DNA of 64,000 bases from Takakia lepidozioides (Eukaryota; Streptophyta; Takakiopsida; Takakiales; Takakiaceae). Below are positions 44,121 through 55,414 of the stretch, piece after piece (the stretch's first letter is position 1; each line of letters starts with the position of its first letter). The notes under the pieces are model-generated. The model was not told the origin of the DNA, did not search any database, and saw only the letters and a list, made by a program, of their open reading frames with translations. The stretch covers positions 41,494,042-41,558,041 of the forward strand of contig CM060734.1 of the NCBI GenBank assembly GCA_030704615.1, given 5' to 3'. The translations under genes and the position numbers were made by a program.

Positions 44121-45640
44121 GCAGCCGGGCAACAAGCAGAACAACACCTCATTTTGTCCGTACTGAAATTCCACGACGACATAAATCGTGCGAACCATCC
44201 CAAATGCGCTAAACACTGCGACTTTAGTCGACTCGTCATCGTACAATTATCCCATATCGTTTACACGCATGGTTGGTGTTGGAAGGTATAAAGCGGGGCC
44301 GGGTAGGCCCGTGCGAACATTGAACGGCGCGTGATTGCCTGCTGCGCTCGGCGATCTGTGTTCTGCTTTGCTGTGCTGTGCTGCGTGACGTGGCCCCAGC
44401 CCGGCTTGCGCACGACGCCCGACTCTGATGACTGTGTCGGCGGCTGCTCCCCTCCATGTTGCCCCCCCTACCTACCTTGCGCCTCCTCCGCATTCATTTT
44501 CTCTCGCCCATCCCTTGTTTTCTCTCTTCATTAGCAACCGCAATCGGGCAACATTTAATTAACCCCAATCAACCCTAATCTCTAAACTAAGCGACAGAAA
44601 ATTTGGAGTTGCTGAGATCCTCGAGTTCGAAATATGTATATTTTAACGCTTGCGGATACGGATATTGTGATCAAAAGTTGTTGTACCAACCAAAGAAACA
44701 AACAAGCAAACAAACTACTAAAACCGTCGTGTCGTCCCTGCACACTGTGCATGTTCCAACCCCCAAAGAATAGTAACAAAATCCTAACTTTGTACCGTTT
44801 GGCATCCGGATATTGCAAGACATAATTTGTCCGAATGAAGCCTTCCTATTCTCGACGGGTCCGGGACCCGCAACGGCTTAACAATAGCCTTGTATCGTTT
44901 GCGGGGTCGGAAGGGTGTAAACGTGTAGACGTGTAAACCCGGGTCAGCCGGGGGCCCCCCCGCCTGCCCTTTGCAACACACAACGGCCGCACAGTGCCGC
45001 GCCCGACATAACTCCGGCTGCTCTGTCCGCCAGCCGTCTCCCCCTATTGCCGTGCGTACGTGGCCTGCATCATAGCAATATCGCCACATCGGACAGCGGA
45101 CTGTCGATGAATAGGAATTGAGGTGGATGATAAATGCAGGGTGCGGCTCGGCCCCACTTACCCACTGGTAATAAGTGGTAATAAGTGCGCGCGGGCAAAA
45201 TAAAGCAGGGCAGCTGTTCCGACAATCCTGCAGCCCCCCACAGAATGTTCGCATGTCACTTATGCGCGCCATCACCCCCCCTCCTATTTTCACTGCCGGA
45301 TGGATGAAGCTCCCCATCCAACGCGAATGTGGCTAAACGTGGCTATGGCGATTGACCTGCGCTAAAAACCTAAAACGACACGCGGCCGCATGTTCGGGCC
45401 CGCGACATCGCCCGCTCTCCGTACGTACGTCCCCTTCCCGCCGTCGGCTTCTGTCGCTCTCAGGCTGCCATATTCCGCCGACCCGAGGCGGGGCCGGGTA
45501 GGTATGTAGCTCACCTACCTCCCAAGTTGGAGACGGTACTCGTCGGTATGAACGTCCCTCGTGCATGCCGGATCTCTCACAGACACACGGGCTGTCAAAA
45601 TAAACCTACGCAAAGCAGGAAGTTGAGGACATGAAGGCAC
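44121..45640. other. Gene-free stretch with GC-rich patches
   Basis: No gene seen. A 177-codon minus frame (45317-44784) has no recognisable domain. GC-rich patches at 44280-44470 and 45330-45520. Confidence 0.4.
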
Positions 45641-45648
45641 ATGTTGGA

Positions 45649-45705
45649 GGATTGAACCCAGGATCGCCCAGGTTATGCAGAGGCAAGGCACAAATGCCCA
45701 ACCAC
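45649..45705 (-). repeat. tRNA-like SINE head
   Basis: Minus strand GTGGTTGGGC (A-box-like, 45705-45696) and GGGTTCAATCC (B-box, 45659-45649). No intact cloverleaf. Confidence 0.45.
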
Positions 45706-46239
45706 TGGGGAAATTCAATAATGGGAGGTGGAAAGCGGTGCGAGGGGTGCATCCAGGGTGAGGTTGTCAACCCGGAACATTCCCGGCGTGGAATTCCGAC
45801 CCGGGATATGAGGCCCGCGCGGTGGCCAAGTACCAAGTCAGAGAGGGGTTGCTTGCAGCCGGCGCCGTACCCGACGGTTGAACAGGTCAACCGTCAAAGC
45901 AGCCTGGGCGATGTGGGGCAGGGGGCGCGGGTCGGGCAAGGCAGCAGTGTTTTTCTTTCTGGCGAAAAATCGCCAAATTTCGACTTGGAAACTACGTCAG
46001 CTACTTGTACATAGGAATTATGGGGGGTAAAATCCGACTTTTTCGCCCAAAAGCAGCAGTGGATAAATTTCAGGGGCCTAATCATGACGACGTGGAGCAG
46101 TTAACTCATGACACCTGGAATATAGCCACTTTTCTAACTCTGCCACCTCGATATTCTCGCCACATGGGCACTGCGTAGAATTCCCAGGTGGCCCCGTCAG
46201 CGATTTTGGAAATATGAAAAACAAAACACTGGGCAAGCG

Positions 46240-46740
46240 GCATCTGAGGAGAGAAGCCGTACCGGGAATGTTGGGCTGGGCTGGATCCGCGGAAATCGCA
46301 GCGACCGGGCGGGGCAGCGGGCAGCGGGCGTAACACCGCGGCGAAGTCAGCCGGATAGGCACCGCGGCGATGCCCCGGCGACTTGTGTGCCGGCCGAGGA
46401 GCGGGCCCGCCGGCGTAAAGTACGGGGACAGCGCACGATTCCGGCGAGCGAGAGGCATCGGCGGCCACGCTGCGCTGTTTGTAGCTGCGTTTGGCTGGCG
46501 CGGGCCCGACATTACCCGGCCGGGCCGTCGCGCCTATTCCCGATCATGGCTCGTCTGCCTTCCTGTGCTGCTTCCACCCGCTGCCGCGTGTCCCTCGTCG
46601 CTTCCTGCGTCTTGTCCGGCAGCAACTCCCCAGCCTACGCCGCAAGTGCCCGGCGCTGCAAGTCATTACGTTTGCGCGGCTGACCGCCCGTCGGCCTCGC
46701 AACAAAACGCGCGGGCGCGCTACTGAGCACCCCGCTCTTC
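46240..46740. other. GC-rich block 2
   Basis: Strongly CpG-rich. Overlapping open frames on both strands are typical of GC-rich noncoding DNA. No gene recognised. Confidence 0.45.
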
Positions 46741-46798
46741 ACTCACATTTATACTCGTTATCGGGGACGTCTTGAAGGCGCCTCCGCGACACGATCGA

Positions 46799-46863
46799 GG
46801 TAGCAGGGATTTGAGCCCACAATCACCTGCGTGGCGCTCAGTGCGCTATCCGTCCCAGCTACC
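46799..46863 (-). repeat. tRNA-derived sequence (tRNA pseudogene or SINE head)
   Basis: Minus strand starts GGTAGC and ends GCTACC, a six-pair acceptor-like stem. D-arm-like GGATAGCGC and B-box-like GGGCTCAAATCC (46818-46807) lie between. The T-arm stem is imperfect, so a functional tRNA is unlikely. Confidence 0.5.
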
Positions 46864-46964
46864 GACTGCTGCTTATTATTGCACTTTTTGACATTCCCCA
46901 CTCAATGCGCTGCGCCTCCTCTTTTCTAGCGCTTTGCTACCTAATACTGCAGGCTCGCCACTCC

Positions 46965-47030
46965 CGGGATTTGAACTAGCGATCATCCCGACACCAGTCC
47001 ACCGTATAACTGCCGGGCGCGCCATCAGGG
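46965..47030 (-). repeat. tRNA-like SINE head
   Basis: Minus strand TGGCGCGCCCGG then AGTTCAAATCCCGGG (B-box). It is 100 bases from the tRNA-derived sequence at 46.8 kb and on the same strand. Confidence 0.45.
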
Positions 47031-48106
47031 CGTTACCGTCATGTGAGTGCCGCGTGAGTACATGGTGCGGGGCGCATGTGCCTACGCCGTAACATGATGA
47101 CGCATCATGTGCCCTACACGTAGCCTCGTATAGTACAGTATAATACATATATATCTACTAATAGGCGTACGCATGCGAGTGTAGAGATACGCGTGTGCGT
47201 AGGGTGGCCGACCTAGGATGGTTGGGTGGTGTGATAATTAGGGCATCACCGCAATGTGACGTGGCATCTGCTCGTGTTTGTTGTGGATCACAAGCTGCTC
47301 TTCACTGTCCACTAACCCTACCCTGTGCTTTGTCGTTTTATTCTATTTTCATGTCTAATAAAAGAGTCGGGATGGCCCGGCTCTTCTGTGATACTAAAAA
47401 CCAACCGTTGGACCTTTTAACCTCTGAATCTTGGTTCTTCTTGTTGGGACGACCAGAGGGTCAAACAATGTTCATTTTCACACCAAAGAACTATTTAAAG
47501 ACATTTTCCCCGATAAATGCGATAGTTCGTAGGCAGGGTGCGGACAATGTCTCACGACAAAAGGAAAGATGATGAGAGAGGTAACTTACGTATTGACGGC
47601 AACAGGTGGTGATGAGTATGAAGTGACAGCTCTCAACAAACTGAAATCAAAGTCAAACGAATAAAAAAACTTGTTCGTGGGTCCCTAGTCCCTACACGTT
47701 GCCGGCCAAGTCAAAGAAAAAATACAAAAGTACCGTCGAGTCGACTCTTGGTAGGTAACGTTAGTGACCAAAGAAACGAAAAGGAGAGAGAGCAAACGTA
47801 TTGTAGCGCATACACGTACATGTATAATATTGTAAAATATGGGTCGGGGTAAAATCCGGATGAAAAGAGTGCCGACACGACACACGTTTTTGCTCGGCGC
47901 GGACCACCGGTTTGTGCATTCACGTGGCCACTTGGCACCGTATCTGGCAGGTGCCACGGGCGGCCCCGTATGTAGTCCTGTATTTCTCTCGCACGAGTCC
48001 ATGTTTTGTGCGCAAATTTGTTTGTTCAGATTTTTTAGGGCTGGGCATCTATTTAAAAAAAACAAAAAATACTATCATTTGTCTTTGGATAGCAGCTCCA
48101 CTTTAA
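47031..48106. other. Gene-free stretch
   Basis: No gene recognised. The open frames at 47195-47572 and 47839-48333 (plus) and 47685-48065 (minus) have no known motifs. Confidence 0.4.
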
Positions 48107-48930
48107 CCCCTAACGGACGAGGCAGTTTTTGGTGGGCCCCCTCCAAAACAGGACATACCCTCAGGGATGAGGGTATATCTCTCAGGAAACTAACATCCAC
48201 AGGGCTGAACAGTATGAATGGGAGGCTACCTACTTCATCCAGCTTCTGTCAAAATTTCAGCTCATTCCACCCTGTCGTTTGGAGATTATACGAAATTTGC
48301 AAGCCCAAAATTTGGGGTACACTCCAAATTTAGAGTGGAAAAATGGTTTGACCAGGAAATTGGATCGACAAAATATTTTTTCCTCGCAAGACCCCATCCA
48401 GATTCCAATTATGTGGCACCTAAAGCATGTTGCCCCAAAATTTCAAAGCAGAATTCTAAATCTTGATAAGGTTGCTTTGTATGGAAAAAGGGGGGGGGGG
48501 ATCAAAAATACACCATGAAGCTCAAATGACATGTAATTCAGGCTTAGGGGGTTGAAATTTCCTTGGAATCACAATTGCTGCGGTGAAAGTGTTCCTTGAA
48601 TGATGAACTACTACCTCCAAAAAGAAATTCAGAATTCTAACAAAAATTCAGGCAGAGATTTGCAATTGTTTTCATTTGTACTTTTGCCTTGTTGTCACCC
48701 CTTCATCCCACATTACTAAGGCAAATGACCAATTTTGGGCACTCTTGCACACTAAACAAATTACTACGGCGGGGCTTTCATTATTTTAGGGTGCCATAAA
48801 GACGGGCAGGTGCATGACATCAAGGTGCACAACTTTCGTTCAGAAAGTTTTTTCATCCAAGGTCATCCAACGATTTGCCATCGTGGATGATTTTTGACGT
48901 GACCCTAAGGCGACCCGAATCCATTAGGGG
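48107..48930. mobile_element. TTAA-flanked inverted-repeat element (piggyBac-like MITE candidate), 824 bp
   Basis: TTAA (48103-48106) is followed by CCCCTAACGGACGAGG. The other end reads, on the minus strand from 48930, CCCCTAATGGATTCGG, followed outside by TTAA (48931-48934). TTAA duplication and ends starting CCC are piggyBac hallmarks. The interior has no transposase, so it would be non-autonomous. The inverted match is short, about 11 of the first 12 bases plus GG, so chance is not fully excluded. Confidence 0.5.
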
Positions 48931-49014
48931 TTAACTTATTGTATTTCCTAATATTAATAATAATAATCAACTCTCCTTATCATCTGATCCACTGCATGTT
49001 GGATGGCCTGGGGA

Positions 49015-49639
49015 TACCGTCCCTTATCAACCATTTAGGCATTTTTGCGCCTAATAATTATTAAAAACCAAACGGACTGCTTAGGCATGTTTCTCAAACC
49101 ATTTCTCACATTAGGCATCTCCATGCTATAAGTTTATTGAATTAGGCACATGAGAAGAGAAAACATTTATTCAGGATATCCCTGATATCTACCTTTGACC
49201 TCAGTACCTTTGACCTCAGTGTAGAGGAAACTATGTGTAGATGTCTTGCAAATCTGCACATTGGAAATGAGGATATCCCTGATCTCAATGTGGTGGGCGA
49301 GGTAGGATGGAGAGATCATGATCATTAGCGAGGAGGATGAAGATGATGACATTGTCGAGTCCATTCAGGGGCCTTTCGAAGTTACATGGAGATTGGGATT
49401 TGTAGGAAGTTATTTCCGCACGCATATATTTTGTATTGATTTTTGTTCAATGAAATTTTCATCTCATTAGAAACAACATGAGAAGAGGCTTGAAAGTTTT
49501 TTGCTGGAATTTTTAGGCATTAGGCACTTTGGTCCCATAATTTCCGTGCAATTAGGCCAAAATTTGAAAAATTCCCAAAATGCGTTAGGCGCTTTCAATC
49601 TGAATTAATTATCGCCTAAACGGTTGATAAGGGGCGGTA
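49015..49639. mobile_element. 625 bp MITE with 26 bp terminal inverted repeats
   Basis: The left end 49015-49040 (TACCGTCCCTTATCAACC then ATTTAGGC) and the reverse complement of 49639-49614 agree at 24 of 26 bases. Both ends start with TA, so a TA target duplication (Tc1/mariner type) is possible. TTAGGC/GCCTAA motifs recur near both ends, some as small hairpins. No coding capacity. Confidence 0.75.
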
Positions 49640-52600
49640 GATATTTCTACTTTACAACAATTTTCAAATTAGTTGCACCGGACAGATTTTCGGTTCAACT
49701 CTTACTGTGCACTGCTGCCCCTTCACTTGCTACGGAAACACTGGGTTGAATGGGTGACTTGTTTTATATTTTTCAAACGGAAACTGCACTGCAACCCTGT
49801 GTTGAATGGGGTTTCACTTCAATAGACCTCTGAGTAGGTAGTTGTTTTGGATCGTGTAAAAAATAAAAATGATTGCTCTTATCCTTACTCTCTTTTTTCT
49901 GTTTTATTTTATTTTAAAGAAGAGGGACCTTACTTTCGACTACGACCTACCAAGCAGTGTGCACTGTGGATTCTGGATTCTGGAGTTTTTTTCTTTTCCC
50001 TCGGGAGTTTTCTAGGGAAAAATACACCCCAAAGAATTAGGGAGAGACTCGAGAGAGATGTGACTAAGCTTGAACAGGACAGCAACGACTTTGACCGTTT
50101 GATGTGCTCACTTTCCGACAGGTGCCTTTCCGGCCCCGTACCAGCTGCGCCGTTCACCGCCCGGTACTTATCGCGGGCCCGGCCCGGGCAAGGCTGACGA
50201 TCAAGCGGTTGACCCCGCAGCTTGCTTCGGCCCGTTCGCCCGCCCGAGGCGCTCGCCGGGAATCCGGCAGCCTGTACTGTACGGGTGGAGAAGGTATATG
50301 TGTCATATCGGTACAAATATGCGTAGACGTATGGAATAGAATACAGTGCGCGTACAAACGTGAACGCAACACACGACAAGAGAGTGTCGTTGCCGGGTCA
50401 ACCGCTATCTTTGCCGTTCCGGTACGGCTGCTGTCGTCGGACACTTACCGGGCCCCGGAAACTGTGACAGGCAGGCGTGCACGGACGGTACGGTGGCGAG
50501 GGACATGCAAATGGCTGTCAAACAGTTTATGACTCCGCCCCGTCGTCCCTCTCTACACTCTCCTTCCTCTTCGTCCTCTTCTTGTGTTGCTCTTGGAGTG
50601 TTGCTGTTGTCGTTCTGGTGTGGGCCCCTCTGCTTTGCTTTTGGTTTCTCCTCGATCTTCGTGCCCAGGCGTCCTGAGTCCCTTTCTTCATTTCCTTCCA
50701 GTCAAACCCTTGTGCCTACCGTTATCTTCACACTTAGTTTCCTCTTTTGCTGCGAAAGGAGGACCTTAATCTTACTTGTATTTCAGAAACTAACATAGTT
50801 TAGTTAGCAATAGTCAGCATAGTTAGCATAGTTTAGCAATACTATCGATGTTTGAATACCTAAACTAGCTTGGTTTGATCTGTTTACTTGAGCTATTACA
50901 GATTGGATGCTGGAATGCCATCAGATTCATCAGAGAGAAATGGCCTGGGACTGAGGCCCGCTAACTTAGTTCGTTCGATTAGGAAGTAAGGGGAAAAAAA
51001 GAGAGTCACACAGACCCCATCCTAGACACAGATTGTTCAAAGTTCAAAGTTCAAAGTTCAAACCAGGTTTTTGATAGGGTAATCGGCGAGGTACTTGTCT
51101 ACCTACTTGCCTGTGCAGATAGGAAAGCGGCTTTCACGACATGAATGTACCGTACCAGCGCATCCAACAACAGACCAACAACATCATATCTCTCTACCGC
51201 TGTTTCAGTTTTTACTCTTTCTATGACATATGGAGCTCAAAATCTCTACCTTCAAAACAGAGGACAGCGACGCTTGCATGCATGGGAGAGTCTTGAGCCT
51301 TCACTTTTGTGTACATGTTCTTCTTAATACTTATGCTGTCCACCTCCAAACAGAGGACAGCAGCCTTTTGGGTGAAGAGACATTCCCATTCTTCCCATCT
51401 CGACCTCATAATATTCCCAGCTCAGGGGAAGCTCCCAATGCTTTGGAGCTTGGAAGGTTTCTGTAGTTTGGAGAGAAAAATTCCTCCAGAAAGCTGCCAA
51501 AAACCAATGTCTCCTCGCCTACTTGCTGCCGGCAGAATTTTGCTCATCAACTCAAATATCATCTCAGCCAGTGCTCCGCATTCAGGGATTAAATTAAGGA
51601 GGTTTAAGGCTGCAAAAAGTTGGTCGAAACTGACCTAAGGGGCCCCAGCGGCCAACATATCAGTCAGGAATTGATCCCAAGATCGACCGGATGGCAGCCA
51701 TGCGCCAGACACAGCAAAACTTCCCGTTGTGCGTCCTGCAGTGGGGCCCGCGCGCAATCAATCCAAATTTATTAACCTAAAGCTTCCGTGGGGCCCACCC
51801 AATCCCACCTCTCATCCATCGCTCATCGCTCCGGGCACTGGGATGGATCTTTTCACATCCGGTTCAGCGAGGTCCAGTTTTCATCCATGCATGCTCGCCG
51901 ATCCTAGTTTGCAGATTTCATCCGTTGACAGCAAACGTTGTGTCCAGCTTTTCATCCATGCAGAAGAATGTTTCTACCCCACCAGGGCTCGAATCCCGAG
52001 CTCGCAACATCCGAGAAAACAGGAATCTAATTCATGCAGGACTGAAACATCAACTGTTGCTGCAGGCCTTGCTGCCTAACCTAACTTCCCAACCTAACCT
52101 AACCTAACCTAGCCCTTGCCTATATTCTCATTTCATAACATATCACTGTCACGAAATATAAATATATTCTCGATATGCCACGTGGTTAACAGAGTTGAAG
52201 TGTGTTCATCATCCATCCGACGGTCACCGTACTGTGGTGGAAGGAAAGTACAGGGTAATACCGGCGCCGTCTTTTATAGGACCCTGATGTTATTTCCACG
52301 GACCAGATCCGATTCTCCTCACATCCAACGGATAGACACCGGTACACTGAGCCACTCTGCGTGGCAACGTACTATACGGCTAGACGTACGCATACGCATA
52401 TATGAGTACGCCGTAATTCGGACCGGCCGCTACTAATCCCGCTCACTAACTACTAATTACTGGGGGTGGATTAGGGTGAATTAATTGGAGCGTAATTATG
52501 CACTAATTAATCTAATCTGACATTAGCGCGCATGGGTCGGCCGACAGCCGTCTGACTGCGCCCCCTCCGACACTCGCCTGCCACGCGCCCTGCACGCCCC

Positions 52601-53127
52601 CTTTCCTTTTCCTTACTTTACTTTACTTTATCGTTTTCCTTTACTCCGGCCTTTCTTATCCTCGGCCTTTCTGTTGCGCCACCGGTAACCGGTGACCGGC
52701 GACCGGCGCTGCTTTCGGTCGTTTGAATGCTCACCGGCCCGCTCCACGAGTGTCACGTTTTAGGGTTTCGCCTCCTGTGGATATTTCGTACTTGCCATCT
52801 TCCACTCAGTGAGCCGATATAGAATCCCCTCGCAGGATGTTGGGTACTCTGCTACATACAACGCCTCCCTCCTTTATTATAAGCTCCACCTTTAAAAAAT
52901 ATATACACATATATGAATCCCAACAAACTTACGAGTTTAGGTGAATTGCTCTTTGCTCTATTTACAGATACAGCATTAGCCACTGATGGCATGATTATCT
53001 AGAGTCGGAGAGAAATAAAATTGCGGGTGTGGTTGCGGGTAGTGTCTTGCGGCGAAGAACAAGGAGCATGTTTTATTAAGCGGAGAGTTCGAAGCGCTAG
53101 CAATGTATGCTTGATCTACCGTGAAGT
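49640..53127. other. Gene-free stretch with simple repeats
   Basis: No recognised gene. Contains four units of GTTCAAA (51035-51062), AACCT repeats (52079-52110), ACTTT repeats near 52612-52632 and a TTTTAGGGTTT telo-box-like motif near 52757. A GC-rich block lies at 50110-50280. Confidence 0.45.
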
Positions 53128-53400
53128 AGCATATTTTATTTTGTGGAGAGTCCGGAGTGGTAGCCTCGAGTCAATCTATCATTCACAACTGGATGTATTG
53201 TCAAACAGCATGTTTTATTTTGCGGAGAGTCCGGAGTGGTAGCCTCGAGTCAATCTATCATTCACAACTGGATGTATTGTCAAACAGCATGTTTTATTTT
53301 GTGGAGAGTCTGGAGTGGTAGCCTCGAGTCAATCTATCATTCACAACTGGATGTATTGTCAAACAGCATGTTTTATTTTGCGGAGAGTTCGGAGTGGTGA
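53128..53400. repeat. 79 bp minisatellite
   Basis: Three nearly identical 79-base units start at 53128, 53207 and 53286 (AGCATGTTTTATTTTGCGGA..., ending TGTCAAAC). A partial fourth starts at 53365, and a more diverged relative lies just upstream from about 53067. Confidence 0.92.
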
Positions 53401-54902
53401 CCGGGCTCCAAGCAATGTATAGTTCACTGTCTGATCCACCGAATAGTGCGGTGCGGACCTTTGAGATATTAGGATTTTATGGTTTGGAGTCACTCGAGAG
53501 GCGTCGTCGGTCGGGAATAAGTGATGTAAAATAGACAGTGGGTCGGGTCGTGGTGGCATCTATAAGTCCGTGTGCCTCCATTGTCCAGTGTGCCCGACAC
53601 TGGATGCCATGGATTGCCAGACGGAGGTTGCGAAACACACAAGAATATTGCAAGAGCGGCGAGGGACAAGAGACGACAAGTCGACGCGCGCTGTTTTCTG
53701 TTTCTTGCTTTAACGCCTACGGATCCACGACTGTCTCTCTCCACCTGCTCCGTCCTGGCTCGTGTGGGTCCCGGAGACCGAGGCAGCAGGTGACGCAGTG
53801 TCAGCGCTGCCCTGCTCACCGACTGCTGCCGGTCCGCCAATGCTGGGCCGATTTGGCGCGCGCGAGTCCGATGCGCCGGATTCGCTCGATCCCTCGGGAA
53901 CCGAGTTAATATCACGCTAATCCACCACCACCGCGGTTACTTATTTACTCACGCCCCCCGCCGTGCCTTCCGTTACCCCTCTCTCGCAGAACTTGCATTA
54001 CGCCGCTCGTCAACGGCGTAACTAGGTTCTCGTTTGACGATACTCACAACACTACAAACCCAGGGATCCCTGATGCTCCCCAACACGACACGGACACGAC
54101 ACGATCGTCGAAAGTGGGGGTGTCGAAACGCGCTGCTGTACTCACAACCTTCGCCCACTCCGATTCTTGTTTCACTAACATCGATTCTCTTCCACTGCTC
54201 ACATCGCGCTTACTTAACTTACTGTAGGGGTCGGGACTGATTGCGGGTACCTCAGTTGGGAGCCAGCTGATCCAGGGCTCAAACCCTGTAGGTCCTGACT
54301 GCACTTGTGGGACGGGTACGGGCAAGTAGTAAATAAGGGCCCACTTAGTGGATAGGACATGGGGCAGATTTAACCACACGGGTGCCTGCCCGACCTGCGG
54401 TTAGACGAGGCAGACGTGACTGACAAGGACGCCGCCCGCCGCGAGGGCCCGCCGCCGTCGCACGTCGTTGCGCGCCCGCCCGCGCAACCGCGCCAGCGCG
54501 GCTTGGGTGGCCGTGGAGGGCGACCCGGCCAGCTGCGTGGGACGCGAAGCGGCGAAGCAGGGCGGGGCCGCCCGGCGTCCCGCCCGGCGTCACGCCCGGT
54601 GCAGAAGGTCCGGCGCGGGGCGTGCAAGGGTCGGCGACCCGCTAAGGGGACCCGGCCCAGGGGAGGGTTGCGGGGGCCGGGTGGGGAGAAAAGCAGAGGG
54701 CGGGAGAGAGGGAGGTGAGAGGTTGGGGGGGTAGGCGAAGCCATCGCTGGCTGGCCATGTCGCTGTTGTTGCCCTTTGTTGGTCGAGAGTAAAAGCTACC
54801 GAGAGGGAGAGAGGGAATGGGTTCGGAGGGGTAATGAGGAATTGGAGGGGGTAAGAAGAGGGCAGCCATTGTTGTGTTGTGTGGGGGACGGCCACGAGAG
54901 TC
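53401..54902. other. Region upstream of the ARF, with GC-rich block 3
   Basis: No gene recognised. 54410-54720 is extremely GC-rich and gives overlapping frames on both strands that I judge noncoding. It may be a CpG-island-like promoter part of the ARF. Confidence 0.45.
54247..54285 (+). repeat. tRNA-like SINE head
   Basis: GTACCTCAGTTGGGAGC resembles a tRNA D-arm/A-box, and GGGCTCAAACCC (54274-54285) a B-box, on the plus strand. Confidence 0.45.
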
Positions 54903-54908
54903 TGTCTC
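54903..54908 (+). promoter_or_regulatory. TGTCTC auxin-response element candidate
   Basis: A single TGTCTC about 0.5 kb before the ARF start codon. ARFs bind TGTCNN sites, and feedback on ARF genes is known, but a lone hexamer is weak evidence. Confidence 0.25.
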
Positions 54909-55030
54909 AGATCCGAAGGGATCTGTCATTCTTTCACTTCCATTTCGCTCTCGCTTTTTTTCTCGTTGCTCAACAAGTTCTTGGCTCTCTTAGCAGGCTG
55001 GACTCGAATCCCCGGGGTCTGCAATTGTGG

Positions 55031-55078
55031 ATGCGCGGTTTTTATTTGGTGTATGCCCTTACCGAGATGCAAGAGTAA
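55031..55078 (+). other. Candidate upstream ORF in the ARF leader
   Basis: ATG-start frame of 15 codons (MRGFYLVYALTEMQE) and stop, 337 bases before the ARF start. A second upstream frame begins at 55101. uORFs occur in other ARF leaders. Whether this stretch is transcribed as leader is not shown by the sequence. Confidence 0.3.
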
Positions 55079-55414
55079 TCGAAGGTTGCGTTTCTCTAGT
55101 GATGAACGGATCTCTCCGATATTCTTTGCCCTCCTTAGGAGGGACCTGCCAAATCGACTCTGTATCTCGTTCTGTGACGTTGCAAGCTCAGACACGTCGA
55201 TTTGTGAGGGTGGTCGGTGCTCGGTAAGACTCAGTGGAGCAGACCAATTTCCATCAGCCGTGAAGGTATCTTTGTGAGACAGAGGCCAACGTATTGGTGT
55301 GACTGAGGCAGATATCTGGTACGCATCAGCGGAAACGGTAGTGTTGTTAGCAGAAAGAGCGTCAGTAAGGCGATCAAAATTGCGCCCTCGGTTTTCCCAA
55401 GGGTGTGGTCGGGG

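Noticed and set aside
46799-46863. Functional tRNA gene
   Set aside because: Acceptor-like ends pair, but the T-arm is mismatched and no standard anticodon arm forms.
52079-52110. AACCT repeats as an interstitial telomere
   Set aside because: Plant telomeres are CCCTAAA; the unit here is five bases and very short.
54370-54744. Overlapping long frames on both strands
   Set aside because: Extreme GC content suppresses stop codons; the products are Arg/Pro/Gly-rich with no motif.
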